A DNA stretch of 64,000 nucleotides from Parabacteroides sp. ZJ-118 (GTDB taxonomy: Bacteria > Bacteroidota > Bacteroidia > Bacteroidales > Tannerellaceae). Positions 26,697 to 34,752 of the stretch are shown piece after piece. The first letter of the stretch is position 1. Each line of letters starts with the position of its first letter. The notes under the pieces were generated by a model. It worked only from the letters and a program-made list of their open reading frames with translations. It was not told the DNA's origin and ran no database searches. The position numbers and the translations under genes are program-made. The DNA lies in NCBI RefSeq assembly GCF_011038785.1, contig NZ_JAAKDT010000007.1, positions 1-64,000 of the forward strand. The letters are read 5' to 3'.

Positions 26697-28154
26697 TTAT
26701 TTTGCGGGGATGCTCTTTAATAACTCAAGAAGGTGGCTCCACCATAAACCGACCGTGGCGATCTCGATACGCTCGTTGGGTGAATGCACGTCACGCAAGG
26801 TCGGCCCGAACGAGATCATATCCAGCCTCGGATATTTCTCCAGGAACAGGCCGCACTCCAATCCGGCGTGGATGGCCATGATCTTGGCCTCCTTGCCGAA
26901 CAGGCGTCTGTAGGTCTCCCGCGCGATCTTCAAGATCCCGGAATCGGGATTCGGGGCCCATCCCGGGTAGCCGTCGCCCTGTCTCACGTCGGCCCCGGCC
27001 AGCAAGAAGGTGGAGGCTACCGTGTTGGCGGCGGCGATCTTGCTGGACTCGATAGAGCTGCGCTGGCTGGTGCCGACCAAGATCGTGTGGCCCTCTTTCA
27101 TCTTTACGGAAGCGAGGTTGGTGGAGGTCTCCACCAAGCCCTCTATATCGTGGCTCATACCGATCACGCCGTGCGGGCAAGCGTGCAAGGCGTAGATTAA
27201 TTTCCCGGCGGTGGCGTTGTCGATATGATACTCCGGACGATCCGTGGATTCCATGGTGAGCTGAACCTTCGGATCCACATGCCTCAGCTCATTCTCTACG
27301 TCGGCGGCGAGATGGTTCAGCAAGACACGTACATCCTCCTTGTCCTCCGGGCGCAAGCCGATCACGGCGTGTGCCTCGCGGGCGATCGCGTTACGCAAGT
27401 TCCCTCCATCGATCGCGCAAAGGACGAAATCATAGCTCTTTTTCAACAGGAACAGGAAACGGGTCAATATCTTGTTGGCATTGCCCAGCCCCTTGTGGAT
27501 CTCGCCACCGGAGTGACCGCCATTCAGCCCCTTCACATCGATGCGGAAATAGAGCATCTCGCCGGACGTAGGAACCGGCTCGTACTGGAAAGTCGCCTGC
27601 GTGTCCTTGCCTCCGGCGCAGCCCATGAAGATCTCTCCCTCGTCCTCGCTGTCGAGATTTAACAAGATATCCCCGGTCATGAAGCCCTCTTTCAAGGCTT
27701 TCGCCCCGGTCAAGCCGGTCTCCTCGTCTACCGTGAACAGACATTCGATCGGGCCGTGTTGGATATCCTCCGAAGCAAGCAAAGCCAACTCGGCCGCCAC
27801 GCCGATACCGTTGTCGGCTCCCAAGGTCGTGCCGTTGGCGCGCAACCACTCGCCGTCGACGATCGTCTCGATCGGATCCTGTTCGAAATCATGTTTCGTG
27901 CCGTTATTTTTCTCGCAAACCATATCCATGTGAGACTGCAGTACCACTACCGGGCGATCCTCCATCCCCGGAGTGGCAGGCTTCGACATTAAGAGGTTGC
28001 CGGCTTCATCCTTCTTGATCGCTAGGTTATACGCTTTCGCGAACGATTCCAGGAATTCAATCATTTTCCCTTCCTTTTTTGAGGGGCGAGGCACTTGGGT
28101 TACCTGATGGAAGAATTTCCATACGATAGCAGGCTTTAAATCAGTAATCTTCAT
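26697..28154 (-). CDS. pepD: Aminoacyl-histidine dipeptidase PepD (M20)
   Basis: 485 residues from ATG 28154; the frame upstream has no coding character. It hydrolyses dipeptides, including Xaa-His, in the cytoplasm with two zinc ions. Metal-site motifs: LQSHMDMVCEKN (about 80), GADNGIGVA (about 117), DEETGLTGAKAL with the catalytic Glu (about 146), NLDSEDEGEIF (about 170), and a C-terminal HAGLECG. It is alone on its strand. Confidence 0.96.
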   Translation of the reverse strand: MKITDLKPAIVWKFFHQVTQVPRPSKKEGKMIEFLESFAKAYNLAIKKDEAGNLLMSKPATPGMEDRPVVVLQSHMDMVCEKNNGTKHDFEQDPIETIVDGEWLRANGTTLGADNGIGVAAELALLASEDIQHGPIECLFTVDEETGLTGAKALKEGFMTGDILLNLDSEDEGEIFMGCAGGKDTQATFQYEPVPTSGEMLYFRIDVKGLNGGHSGGEIHKGLGNANKILTRFLFLLKKSYDFVLCAIDGGNLRNAIAREAHAVIGLRPEDKEDVRVLLNHLAADVENELRHVDPKVQLTMESTDRPEYHIDNATAGKLIYALHACPHGVIGMSHDIEGLVETSTNLASVKMKEGHTILVGTSQRSSIESSKIAAANTVASTFLLAGADVRQGDGYPGWAPNPDSGILKIARETYRRLFGKEAKIMAIHAGLECGLFLEKYPRLDMISFGPTLRDVHSPNERIEIATVGLWWSHLLELLKSIPAK

Positions 28155-28301
28155 AATGTTACAATGTATTATAGATGTTACTCCAAAGTTAATAAAATCG
28201 CAACCGGAAGAGCTTAGTTCGAAAAAAAGTAGAATAAAATGCCAAAAAGACACTTAGTAATCACTTAAACTCTTATATTTGCGTCCACAAATATAGAGAA
28301 A

Positions 28302-28520
28302 ATGCTTGCAACGTTATTATTTACGATCATAATTCTTGTTATCAGTGTCGCGTTGCTGTCGATAAAGGTGCTGTTGAAAAAGGGAGGGAGGTTCCCGAAT
28401 ACGCATATCGAAGGAAACCGGGCGTTGGGCAAGAGAGGCATATTTTGCGCGAGGACCATGGATCGTATGGCGGCTAAGCAAAAGGGGCTCTATGAGATCA
28501 TGAACGAGATAAAAGAATAG
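28302..28520 (+). CDS. Small single-pass membrane protein, unknown
   Basis: 72 residues. One N-terminal hydrophobic helix (2-22), then a basic cytoplasmic part with GRFPNTHIEGNRALGKRGI and a single Cys (ARTMDRM region). No family is recognised with certainty. A TATATTTG box (28274-28281) lies 20 bases upstream without a good -33 box. It is followed after 24 bases by the OmpH/Skp-like gene and probably shares its transcript. Confidence 0.6.
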   Translation: MLATLLFTIIILVISVALLSIKVLLKKGGRFPNTHIEGNRALGKRGIFCARTMDRMAAKQKGLYEIMNEIKE

Positions 28521-28544
28521 AAAATAAGATTTAAATTGCACTTT

Positions 28545-29150
28545 ATGAAGAACATTAACTACGTTATTAACGGTGTGCTGGCGGTGGCTGTCGTAATCTT
28601 GTATATTATGCAATTTTCCGGCAAGAAAGAATCAGGCGTGACAAGGACATTCGCGTCAACGGGGGACACAACGGCCTTGCTCCCGGTCGCTTATGTAAAT
28701 GTGGATTCCCTGTTACTCAATTACAATTATTCCAAGGATCTGAACGAGATCATCTTGAAGAAGCAAGAGAACTCTCGCGCTAACATCACCCAGAAGGCTC
28801 GTAGTTTACAAAGCGAGATGCAAGATTTTCAGCGGAAGGTAGAGAACAACGCTTTCCTTACCCGCGAGAGAGCGGAGCAAGAGCAGCAACGTTTATTGAA
28901 TAAGCAACAAGAGTTGCAGGACTTGGATAACCAACTGGCCCAAGAGTTGATGCAAGAGCAACAGAAGCTGAACGAGCAGCTACGCGATACGGTGGTTTCT
29001 CAACTAAAGGCATTCAACCAGGGTAGAGGTTACCAAGTGGTATTCAGCAATACGGTAGGAGACAATATCCTTCTGGCCGGCGATTCCTATGACATCACAA
29101 GCGAGTTGCTGGAATACTTGAACAAGAATTATTCCTCTCCGGCCAAGTAG
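28545..29150 (+). CDS. OmpH/Skp-family periplasmic chaperone-like protein
   Basis: 201 residues; ATG 28545 preferred over an upstream TTG. An N-terminal membrane helix or signal (NYVINGVLAVAVVILYIMQF). The domain starts PVAYVNVDSLLLNYNYSKDL, as in OmpH. A long coiled coil follows (about 75-150, Gln/Glu-rich such as RAEQEQQRLLNKQQELQDL). It ends in a beta-strand (VVFSNTVGDNILLA). Skp proteins chaperone unfolded outer-membrane proteins; whether this one is soluble or anchored is unclear. Confidence 0.88.
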   Translation: MKNINYVINGVLAVAVVILYIMQFSGKKESGVTRTFASTGDTTALLPVAYVNVDSLLLNYNYSKDLNEIILKKQENSRANITQKARSLQSEMQDFQRKVENNAFLTRERAEQEQQRLLNKQQELQDLDNQLAQELMQEQQKLNEQLRDTVVSQLKAFNQGRGYQVVFSNTVGDNILLAGDSYDITSELLEYLNKNYSSPAK

Positions 29151-29180
29151 GCTATTCCTGAAGTCAGGAGAGCGGAAAAA

Positions 29181-29210
29181 GGGTGTATCAAAAGAGCGTT
29201 TGATACACCC
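29181..29210. terminator. Bidirectional terminator between ompH-like and minus-strand genes
   Basis: GGGTGTATCAAA (29181-29192) and TTTGATACACCC (29199-29210) form a perfect 12-base stem with a 6-base loop, followed by TTCCTTTT. On the minus strand TTTTTCC follows the stem, so it can act in both directions. Confidence 0.85.
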
Positions 29211-29226
29211 TTCCTTTTGTGGGCGG

Positions 29227-29550
29227 TTACTCCTTAGGCGTGACGAAAGCGGTATATACCTGCAAGATAGCGGCTACGCTCAAGCAAAGGATCCACTCGG
29301 TACGGTCGTTGAACATAAAGCCGGAAGATACGACCATCAGAAGTCCGGCGAATACGTTGAAACGGTGGAGCCGACGGCGGCGAAAGTCCAAGTCCTTGAC
29401 CGGGAGGGTCAGGTAGCAGACCGCTATACCCGCCGCGCCGATAGCGAATAAATAAGGGGCGACAGCCCAATGGGTAAGAAACAATCCCGCGCCGGCTAAG
29501 ACGAGCAATCCCGCTACGCCGAAAATAATCGATCTGATCGGTTGATTCAT
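29227..29550 (-). CDS. Small membrane protein, unknown
   Basis: 107 residues with four predicted membrane helices (about 6-23, 26-45, 63-79 and 85-103) and a basic central loop (KDLDFRRRRLHRF). No family is recognised. Its start directly abuts the stop of the divIC-like gene (29551), so the two are co-translated. It may be an accessory envelope protein. Confidence 0.6.
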   Translation of the reverse strand: MNQPIRSIIFGVAGLLVLAGAGLFLTHWAVAPYLFAIGAAGIAVCYLTLPVKDLDFRRRRLHRFNVFAGLLMVVSSGFMFNDRTEWILCLSVAAILQVYTAFVTPKE

Positions 29551-29856
29551 CTATTTGTCCTTGATAATAAAAACATCCTCGTTCGACCTTTTCATGAAAT
29601 ACTCTTCACGGGCGAAACGTTCCAGCCCCTCCTTGTCCGTATGAAGGTCGTTTAATTTCTTGCTGTTGATTTCGATCTCCTTTTGGTAATGATGGATCTC
29701 TTTCTCCAGACCGCGTATCTTCTCATCGTACGTATAGCGTTTATACAGGCTGCTATCGCCTACCGTAAAGGTGACGATAAGGAACACGATGGTGACCAAC
29801 CAATAAGCGTTGATCCACGATAGGTACTTTAGGTAAAACTCTTTTATGCGTGACAT
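29551..29856 (-). CDS. FtsB/DivIC-family septum initiator
   Basis: 101 residues from ATG 29856; an upstream in-frame start at 29913 would place non-coding sequence in the protein. A short cytoplasmic N-terminus, one membrane helix (about 17-33, WLVTIVFLIVTFTVG), then a coiled coil (45-80) ending FAREEYFMKRSNEDVFII, the DivIC/FtsB signature. It acts in the divisome with FtsL/FtsQ-type partners. It is divergent from dnaX, from which it is separated by only 70 bases; a minus-strand box (TATCTTCG at 29873-29880) may be its promoter. Confidence 0.88.
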   Translation of the reverse strand: MSRIKEFYLKYLSWINAYWLVTIVFLIVTFTVGDSSLYKRYTYDEKIRGLEKEIHHYQKEIEINSKKLNDLHTDKEGLERFAREEYFMKRSNEDVFIIKDK

Positions 29857-29895
29857 CGGAAAATCGTTTTCGCGAAGATAATGAATTTTTTTGCC

Positions 29896-29903
29896 TATCT
29901 TTG
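29896..29903 (+). promoter_or_regulatory. Promoter -7 element for dnaX
   Basis: TATCTTTG matches TAnnTTTG, 24 bases before the ATG at 29927. No good TTTG lies 19 bases upstream. Confidence 0.55.
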
Positions 29904-29926
29904 CCAAAGTCAATAAAAAGCAGAGA

Positions 29927-31678
29927 ATGGATAATTACATTGTATCGGCGAGAAAATACCGCCCGTCCACTTTCCGGAGTGTAGTAGGGCAGAAGTCTCT
30001 TACCACTACGCTGAAAAACGCGATACAAAGCAACAAACTGGCGCATGCCTACCTGTTTTGCGGTCCTCGGGGCGTGGGAAAGACCTCGTGTGCCCGTATC
30101 TTTGCGAAGACGATCAACTGCTTGAATCCGACGGCGGATGGCGAGGCTTGCAACGCGTGCGAGTCCTGCCGGGCTTTCAATGAGCAGCGTTCCTACAATA
30201 TCCATGAACTGGATGCCGCGTCGAATAACTCGGTGGATGATATACGCACCTTGATCGACCAAGTGCGTATCCCGCCCCCAATCGGTAAATACAAAGTCTT
30301 CATCATAGACGAGGTCCACATGTTGACAACCGCCGCTTTCAACGCGTTCTTGAAGACATTGGAGGAGCCTCCGCATCATGCTCTTTTTATCTTGGCTACG
30401 ACCGAGAAGCATAAGGTGCTTCCTACGATCCTTTCCCGTTGCCAGATCTATGATTTCTCCCGTATATCCATCGCCGATATGGTGGAGCATTTGCAATATG
30501 TCTCTTTGCAAGAGGGGGTTACCGCGGAGCCGGAAGCCTTGAACGTGATCGCTCAGAAGGCGGATGGAGGTATGCGCGACGCCTTGTCCATCTTTGACCA
30601 AGTGGTAAGTTTCACGAATGGCAATATCACGTATCAGGCGGTTATCAATAACTTGAACGTGCTGGATTATGAGTACTATTTTCGTCTGACGGATGCGATC
30701 TTATCCGGTAATGTGCGGGCATCTCTATTGACCTTGAACGAGATATTGGGTAAAGGATTTGACGGGCAGAATATTATAACCGGTTTGGCCGGGCATTTCC
30801 GGGATTTGTTGGTATGCCGGGATGAGTCCACCTTGGCGCTATTCGAGGTGGGAGCTTCTATACGCGAACGATATAAGGAGATGGCGAAACACTGTCCGGA
30901 TCAGCTTCTGTTCAAAGCGATAGAGCTAGCGAATACGTGCGATTTGAATTATCGTGCCAGCCGCAATAAGCGTCTTTTATTGGAATTGACGTTGATTCAG
31001 CTCTGTCAATTAACACAGATGGCCGCCGACGATAAAAAAAAAACACAGATTGAGCCGATATCCGCCGGGGCGAACCCGGCTCCTCAAACGGTAAGTAACG
31101 GGCAGCTTCAACAGCCGCCTCGAGCACCTCAAGCCGCCGCCGCGCAAGTCATGAGCACGCGCATGCCGAGCTCGGCTCTTACGCCACCTCCGTCTCCAGC
31201 GCCTAATCCGGCCCGGAAAACCGCTCGTCCGATGGGAATATCCATGAAGGAGATCGGAGTGGAGAAGCCTAAGCAACAAACCGTTCAACAAACGATAACG
31301 ACCGAAAGGGAGGTAGTAACTCCCTTCGACAATGACACCTTGGTCCGTGAATGGGATAGTTACGCCGCTACGATTGACAAGAAAGTGTATCTTAAGAATA
31401 CGATGATCAACTGTAAGCCCACCTTGCAGGAGAATTACTATTTCGAGGTGGCTGTACACAACCCGGGGCAGCAAGAGGAATTGATCAATAACGCGATCCA
31501 TATCTTGCCATTCCTCCGTCAGCGTCTTAATAATAGCCGCATCCAGATGCGTGTCCGGATCGTAGAGGAAAATGAGAAACAGTTGGCTTATACATCCACG
31601 GAGAAGTTAGCGTTGCTGATGAAGATAAATCCAACCTTGGGCCGTTTGAGGGATGAGTTTAATTTGACGTTAGATTAA
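29927..31678 (+). CDS. dnaX: DNA polymerase III subunit gamma/tau
   Basis: 583 residues from ATG 29927. It is the AAA+ motor of the clamp loader. P-loop GPRGVGKTSCARIFAKT (about 45-61), zinc-binding Cys in CLNPTADGEACNACESC (about 64-80), DEVHMLTTAAFNAFLKTLEEPP Walker B region, and sensor SRCQIYDFSRI. Domain III ends near residue 365, followed at 370-372 by Lys-Lys-Lys in an A10 tract, then a Pro/Ala-rich linker (about 385-440) and a C-terminal domain (about 470-583) for tau functions. The A10 tract allows a short gamma-like product (see separate entry). It is monocistronic or ends before the Rpn gene, which has its own promoter. Confidence 0.97.
   Translation: MDNYIVSARKYRPSTFRSVVGQKSLTTTLKNAIQSNKLAHAYLFCGPRGVGKTSCARIFAKTINCLNPTADGEACNACESCRAFNEQRSYNIHELDAASNNSVDDIRTLIDQVRIPPPIGKYKVFIIDEVHMLTTAAFNAFLKTLEEPPHHALFILATTEKHKVLPTILSRCQIYDFSRISIADMVEHLQYVSLQEGVTAEPEALNVIAQKADGGMRDALSIFDQVVSFTNGNITYQAVINNLNVLDYEYYFRLTDAILSGNVRASLLTLNEILGKGFDGQNIITGLAGHFRDLLVCRDESTLALFEVGASIRERYKEMAKHCPDQLLFKAIELANTCDLNYRASRNKRLLLELTLIQLCQLTQMAADDKKKTQIEPISAGANPAPQTVSNGQLQQPPRAPQAAAAQVMSTRMPSSALTPPPSPAPNPARKTARPMGISMKEIGVEKPKQQTVQQTITTEREVVTPFDNDTLVREWDSYAATIDKKVYLKNTMINCKPTLQENYYFEVAVHNPGQQEELINNAIHILPFLRQRLNNSRIQMRVRIVEENEKQLAYTSTEKLALLMKINPTLGRLRDEFNLTLD
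31034..31053 (+). promoter_or_regulatory. dnaX slippery A10 tract with immediate -1 stop
   Basis: Ten A at 31034-31043 encode AAA AAA AAA A. A -1 shift gives K-N-T-D and a TGA at 31051-31053; a +1 shift stops at 31092-31094. The truncated protein would have about 375 residues, ending where domain III ends, like E. coli gamma. A GC stem GCCGGG/CCCGGC (31064-31069, 31075-31080) lies 20 bases downstream. Either ribosomal shift or polymerase slippage could occur. Not proven. Confidence 0.55.
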
Positions 31679-31692
31679 AATCACTATCTTTG
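31663..31692 (+). promoter_or_regulatory. Promoter of the Rpn-type nuclease gene
   Basis: TTTG (31663-31666), 18 bases, TATCTTTG (31685-31692): a good Bacteroidetes promoter inside the end of dnaX, 24 bases before the ATG at 31717. Confidence 0.6.
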
Positions 31693-31716
31693 AGGCGAAT
31701 CAAAAACCGAAGGCTT

Positions 31717-32679
31717 ATGACTCTAATAGCGAATCCCATTTATGACTCCGTCTTTAAGTATATGATGGAGGATGAGAAGGTGGCGAACATCTTATTATCT
31801 GCGTTGCTCAAGAAAGAGATCTTGGAGTTGCAGCTGCGCCAGCATGAATATACGAATACGCAGCGGACAAATATTTCCTTGTTTCGCATGGATTTCTCCG
31901 CCAAGATAAAGGACGGTAACGGCGAGGAACATCTTGTTCTCATCGAGTTGCAAAAGACATGGTTGCCAACTGAAACGCTTCGTTTTCGTCAGTATTTAGG
32001 GACCCACTATTTGAATAAGGATAATGTATGCGAGGATCCAGACTCTCACTTTGGGTTGCCGATAATCTCCATTTATATATTGGGGCATACCTTGGGCGAG
32101 TTGAAGGAACCGGTTATCTATGTACGTCGTCGTTATTTGGATTACGAGGATAATGTGATCGAGGGAAAAGACAAGTTCATTGAGAGTCTGACGCATGATA
32201 GTATTATCGTACAGATTCCTTTTTTACAGAAAAGAACTCGCAATCGCTTGGAGCGATTACTTAATATCTTTGATCAGAATAGTTGTTTGAAAAATGATGG
32301 CCACTTATTGGAAATTGACGAGAACTTGTTTCACAAGGAGGATTTTCCTGTTCTGACTCGTTTGCTTAAAGCGGGTGTCGCTCCGGATGTCCGTCGCTCT
32401 ATGGATGTGGAAGATGAGATCCTTTCAGAGATTGAAGCCCGTGATACGGCGCTCATGCAGAAAGATCAACTCATTCAGCAAAAGAATCAACAAATAGAAC
32501 AAAAGAATCAGCAACTAGAGCAAAAGGATCAGCAACTAGAGCAAAAGGATCAGCAACTAGAGCAAAAGGATCAACTCATCCGTTCCATGATACGGATGAT
32601 GGAGCAAGAAGGCTTGAGTGAAGAGCAAATCGCTCGAAAATTAGGGCTCCCTGTTGAACAAATCAGATCGCTAAAGTAA
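31717..32679 (+). CDS. Rpn-family PD-(D/E)XK nuclease/recombination protein
   Basis: 320 residues from ATG 31717; the nine residues before it lie in the promoter. It belongs to the Rpn/DUF1703-like 'PD-(D/E)XK transposase' family: NPIYDSVFKYMMEDEKVA at the start, then MDFSAKIKDGNGEEHLVLIELQK, which holds the D-(x)n-E-x-Q/K nuclease core (about 62-83). Such proteins are DNA nucleases linked to recombination and are often multicopy. The region 247-288 is five exact or near-exact heptads (EQKDQQL), a coiled coil of variable length. The C-terminus GLSEEQIARKLGLPVEQI resembles a small HTH. A terminator follows directly. Confidence 0.88.
   Translation: MTLIANPIYDSVFKYMMEDEKVANILLSALLKKEILELQLRQHEYTNTQRTNISLFRMDFSAKIKDGNGEEHLVLIELQKTWLPTETLRFRQYLGTHYLNKDNVCEDPDSHFGLPIISIYILGHTLGELKEPVIYVRRRYLDYEDNVIEGKDKFIESLTHDSIIVQIPFLQKRTRNRLERLLNIFDQNSCLKNDGHLLEIDENLFHKEDFPVLTRLLKAGVAPDVRRSMDVEDEILSEIEARDTALMQKDQLIQQKNQQIEQKNQQLEQKDQQLEQKDQQLEQKDQLIRSMIRMMEQEGLSEEQIARKLGLPVEQIRSLK
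32476..32580 (+). repeat. In-frame heptad repeat, five 21-base units
   Basis: Units at 32476, 32497, 32518, 32539 and 32560 encode QQKNQQI, EQKNQQL, EQKDQQL, EQKDQQL and EQKDQLI. Units three and four are identical at the DNA level (GAGCAAAAGGATCAGCAACTA in codons), suggesting recent duplication. Copy change keeps frame and alters coiled-coil length. Confidence 0.95.
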
Positions 32680-32685
32680 GAAACA

Positions 32686-32715
32686 AAAGAGGGGTAGTAC
32701 TAACCACCCCTCTTT
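32686..32715 (+). terminator. Terminator of the Rpn-type gene
   Basis: AAAGAGGGGT (32686-32695) and ACCCCTCTTT (32706-32715) form a perfect 10-base stem with a 10-base loop, followed by CTTCT. It lies 7 bases after the stop codon. Confidence 0.75.
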
Positions 32716-32862
32716 CTTCTCAATACTTTCATTGGAGGAATGCCATACGAGGGTTCGGTTGGCGTTCTCTTCTGCGTCAGATGTCACGAACAGTTGTTCG
32801 CTTTGCCCGATCTCTAGCGATAGTGTTTGCTTGTCCAAGCGGATACTAAAAAGAGCTGTCCC
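32701..32862 (-). pseudogene. Fragment of a bacterial Ig-like (Big_2) domain gene
   Basis: The minus-strand frame from about 32862 to 32701 reads SIRLDKQTLSLEIGQSEQL, then FVTSDAEENANRTLVWHSSN, matching the start of Big_2 domains (LDKTSLSLEVGQSEQLTATV...WSSSN). There is no start codon or signal peptide: a TAA lies 4 codons before the domain, and the frame runs into the terminator. It is probably a relic of a surface adhesin or cell-surface protein gene. The remainder up to nadC (32918) holds nothing recognisable. Confidence 0.55.
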
Positions 32863-32917
32863 TTACAGGATTGTTCTTTGCGGGGGCAACTTCTATTTGA
32901 TTAAAGCGCAAGCCCTA

Positions 32918-33757
32918 CTAGCAGGCTTTGAAGCTCATGTCTAAGCTCTTGACGGAGTGAGTCAAGGCTCCTACGGAGATGAAGTCTACGCCACATTCCG
33001 CGTAATCACGTAGTGTGCTGAACGTGATACCGCCGGAAGATTCCACCTCGAAACGTCCGTTGATGCGTCGAACCGCTTCTTTCGTATTTTCTATATTGAA
33101 ATTATCCAACATGATACGATCGATACCGCCTACTTTCATGGCTTGTTCCAACTCGTCGAAGTTACGAACCTCGATCTCGATCTTCAGGTTCTTTCCTTTC
33201 TCTTTCAGATAGTTTTGCGCACGTGTGATCGCTTGCTCGATGCCGCCGGCGAAATCCACGTGATTGTCTTTCAATAAGATCATATCGAATAAACCGATGC
33301 GATGGTTCATGCCGCCACCGATCCGTACAGCCTCTTTCTCGATCATACGCATGCCGGGAGTTGTCTTGCGGGTATCCAAAACGTGAGTTTTGGTACCTTC
33401 CAACGCCTTGGCGTATTTACGGGTCGTAGTAGCGATACCGCTCATGCGTTGCATAACGTTCAGCATCAATCGCTCGGTCTGCAACAAGGATTGGATCTTA
33501 CCTTCCACTACGAACGCGATATCTCCTTTTTTTACTTCGGCTCCGTCTTGTATAAAGACCGTCATTTTCAGTTCCGGATCAAAGTCGCGGAAGATGCGTC
33601 TCGCCATTTCCACGCCGGCCAATACGCCATCTTCCTTAATGATTAGCTGGCTTTTCCCCATCGCTGTCTCGGGGATGCAGCATAAGGTCGTATGATCGCC
33701 ATCGCCAATATCCTCGGCAAACGCTAATTTGATTAAGTCGTCAATAAGCTTGTCCAT
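32918..33757 (-). CDS. nadC: Nicotinate-nucleotide pyrophosphorylase
   Basis: 279 residues. It converts quinolinate and PRPP to nicotinate mononucleotide in de novo NAD synthesis. GDHTTLCCIPETAMGKSQLIIKEDGVLAG starts the N-terminal half in pieces. LNVMQRMSGIAT, HVLDTRKTTPGMR and GGGMNHRIGLFDMILLKDNH carry the phosphate- and quinolinate-binding Arg/Lys/His. It is 3 bases downstream of the DUF4783 gene, so they share a transcript. Confidence 0.97.
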   Translation of the reverse strand: MDKLIDDLIKLAFAEDIGDGDHTTLCCIPETAMGKSQLIIKEDGVLAGVEMARRIFRDFDPELKMTVFIQDGAEVKKGDIAFVVEGKIQSLLQTERLMLNVMQRMSGIATTTRKYAKALEGTKTHVLDTRKTTPGMRMIEKEAVRIGGGMNHRIGLFDMILLKDNHVDFAGGIEQAITRAQNYLKEKGKNLKIEIEVRNFDELEQAMKVGGIDRIMLDNFNIENTKEAVRRINGRFEVESSGGITFSTLRDYAECGVDFISVGALTHSVKSLDMSFKAC

Positions 33758-33760
33758 GTT

Positions 33761-34132
33761 TTATTCTATTCTGATTGATTGTATGATCGCTGTATTCCCT
33801 TCAGCCCGGTACGTGATGTTTACGCGGTACTCACCGGAAGAGGTCGGAAGCTTTCCGACAAGGAAACCGCTTCCCTTTTTATCTGCGTGATGTACGACCG
33901 AGAATCCGGAAGGTTCGTTCGAACCGAAAAATGAGGATAACATAGAGACGGCCTCACTCCCGTTGCATTTCTTAGAGGAACCGGGCAAGGCTACATCCAC
34001 CTCCTTATCCATCGCCCCGGATAGGGAGGAGGCATTTCCTGCCTTGAAAGCATTTGATATATGGGCAATATCCGCCGCCTGCGCGCATACGAACGCGAAT
34101 ACCAAGACGAATGTAAGTAAAAGTCGTTTCAT
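33761..34132 (-). CDS. DUF4783 exported protein
   Basis: 123 residues with a signal peptide (1-19, LLLTFVLVFAFVCAQA). The mature part has DIAHISNAFKAGNASSLSGAMDKEVDVALPG and VVHHADKKGSGFLVGKLPTSSGEYRV, typical of DUF4783 (an NTF2-like fold). Function unknown. It precedes nadC by 3 bases, an arrangement probably conserved in Bacteroidales. Confidence 0.85.
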   Translation of the reverse strand: MKRLLLTFVLVFAFVCAQAADIAHISNAFKAGNASSLSGAMDKEVDVALPGSSKKCNGSEAVSMLSSFFGSNEPSGFSVVHHADKKGSGFLVGKLPTSSGEYRVNITYRAEGNTAIIQSIRIE

Positions 34133-34195
34133 AAGCTCTCCTTATTTAAATAGTTTCTTTCATTTTTTTGAAGAACAGAAGTTCTCTTGTTTTTG

Positions 34196-34203
34196 CAAAG
34201 GTA
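34196..34203 (-). promoter_or_regulatory. Promoter -7 element for DUF4783-nadC
   Basis: CAAAGGTA is TACCTTTG on the minus strand, 63 bases before the DUF4783 start. The divergent rlmH gene starts 48 bases away. Confidence 0.5.
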
Positions 34204-34251
34204 TGTATTTTTCTCGTAACTTAGCCCTTCTAAACACGTAAATGTAAGTAG

Positions 34252-34725
34252 ATGAAGATTGGATTGATTGTGATTGGCAAGACGGATGCCGGTTATTTTG
34301 TGGAGGCTATCCATGAGTATAGAAATCGCTTGACGCATTATATACCTTTCGAAATGGAAGTCATACCGGATATAAAGAACGCGAAGAACCTCTCTGAGGC
34401 GCAGCAAAAGGAGCGGGAGGGAGAATTGATTTTAAAGGCCTTGCAGCCTGGCGATTATTGGGTGTTGCTGGATGAGAAGGGGAAAGAGTTTACCTCCATG
34501 CAATTTTCTGCTTATCTGGAAAGGAAAATGCATACGGTCCCGAAACGCTTGGTATTTGTGGTGGGCGGTCCTTACGGTTTTAGTGAGGCCGTGTATAAGG
34601 CCGCGTCGGAAAAGATTTCGTTGAGCAAGATGACTTTCTCCCACCAGATGATCCGATTGATCTTTATCGAGCAGATTTACCGGGCGATGACGATCTTGAA
34701 TAACGAGCCTTATCATCATGAATAA
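34252..34725 (+). CDS. rlmH: 23S rRNA pseudouridine-1915 N3-methyltransferase RlmH
   Basis: 157 residues, the normal length. This SPOUT methyltransferase modifies pseudouridine 1915 in helix 69 of 23S rRNA on the 70S ribosome. The knotted SAM site is FVVGGPYGFSEAVYKAA (about 101-117), followed by KISLSKMTFSHQMIRLIFIEQIYRA and NNEPYHHE at the end. Convergent with aroC. Confidence 0.97.
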   Translation: MKIGLIVIGKTDAGYFVEAIHEYRNRLTHYIPFEMEVIPDIKNAKNLSEAQQKEREGELILKALQPGDYWVLLDEKGKEFTSMQFSAYLERKMHTVPKRLVFVVGGPYGFSEAVYKAASEKISLSKMTFSHQMIRLIFIEQIYRAMTILNNEPYHHE

Positions 34726-34749
34726 CCGCGTCGCCTCACGGCGATGCGG
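34726..34749. terminator. Hairpin between convergent rlmH and aroC
   Basis: CCGCGTCGCC (34726-34735) and GGCGATGCGG (34740-34749) pair with one G-T wobble and a 4-base loop. It overlaps the region just after the rlmH stop; no T tract. Confidence 0.5.
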
Positions 34750-34752
34750 CCG

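Noticed and set aside
32732-32944. Plus-strand frame of 70 codons
   Set aside because: It overlaps nadC, has no promoter or domain, and the minus-strand Ig-like relic explains the open frame better.
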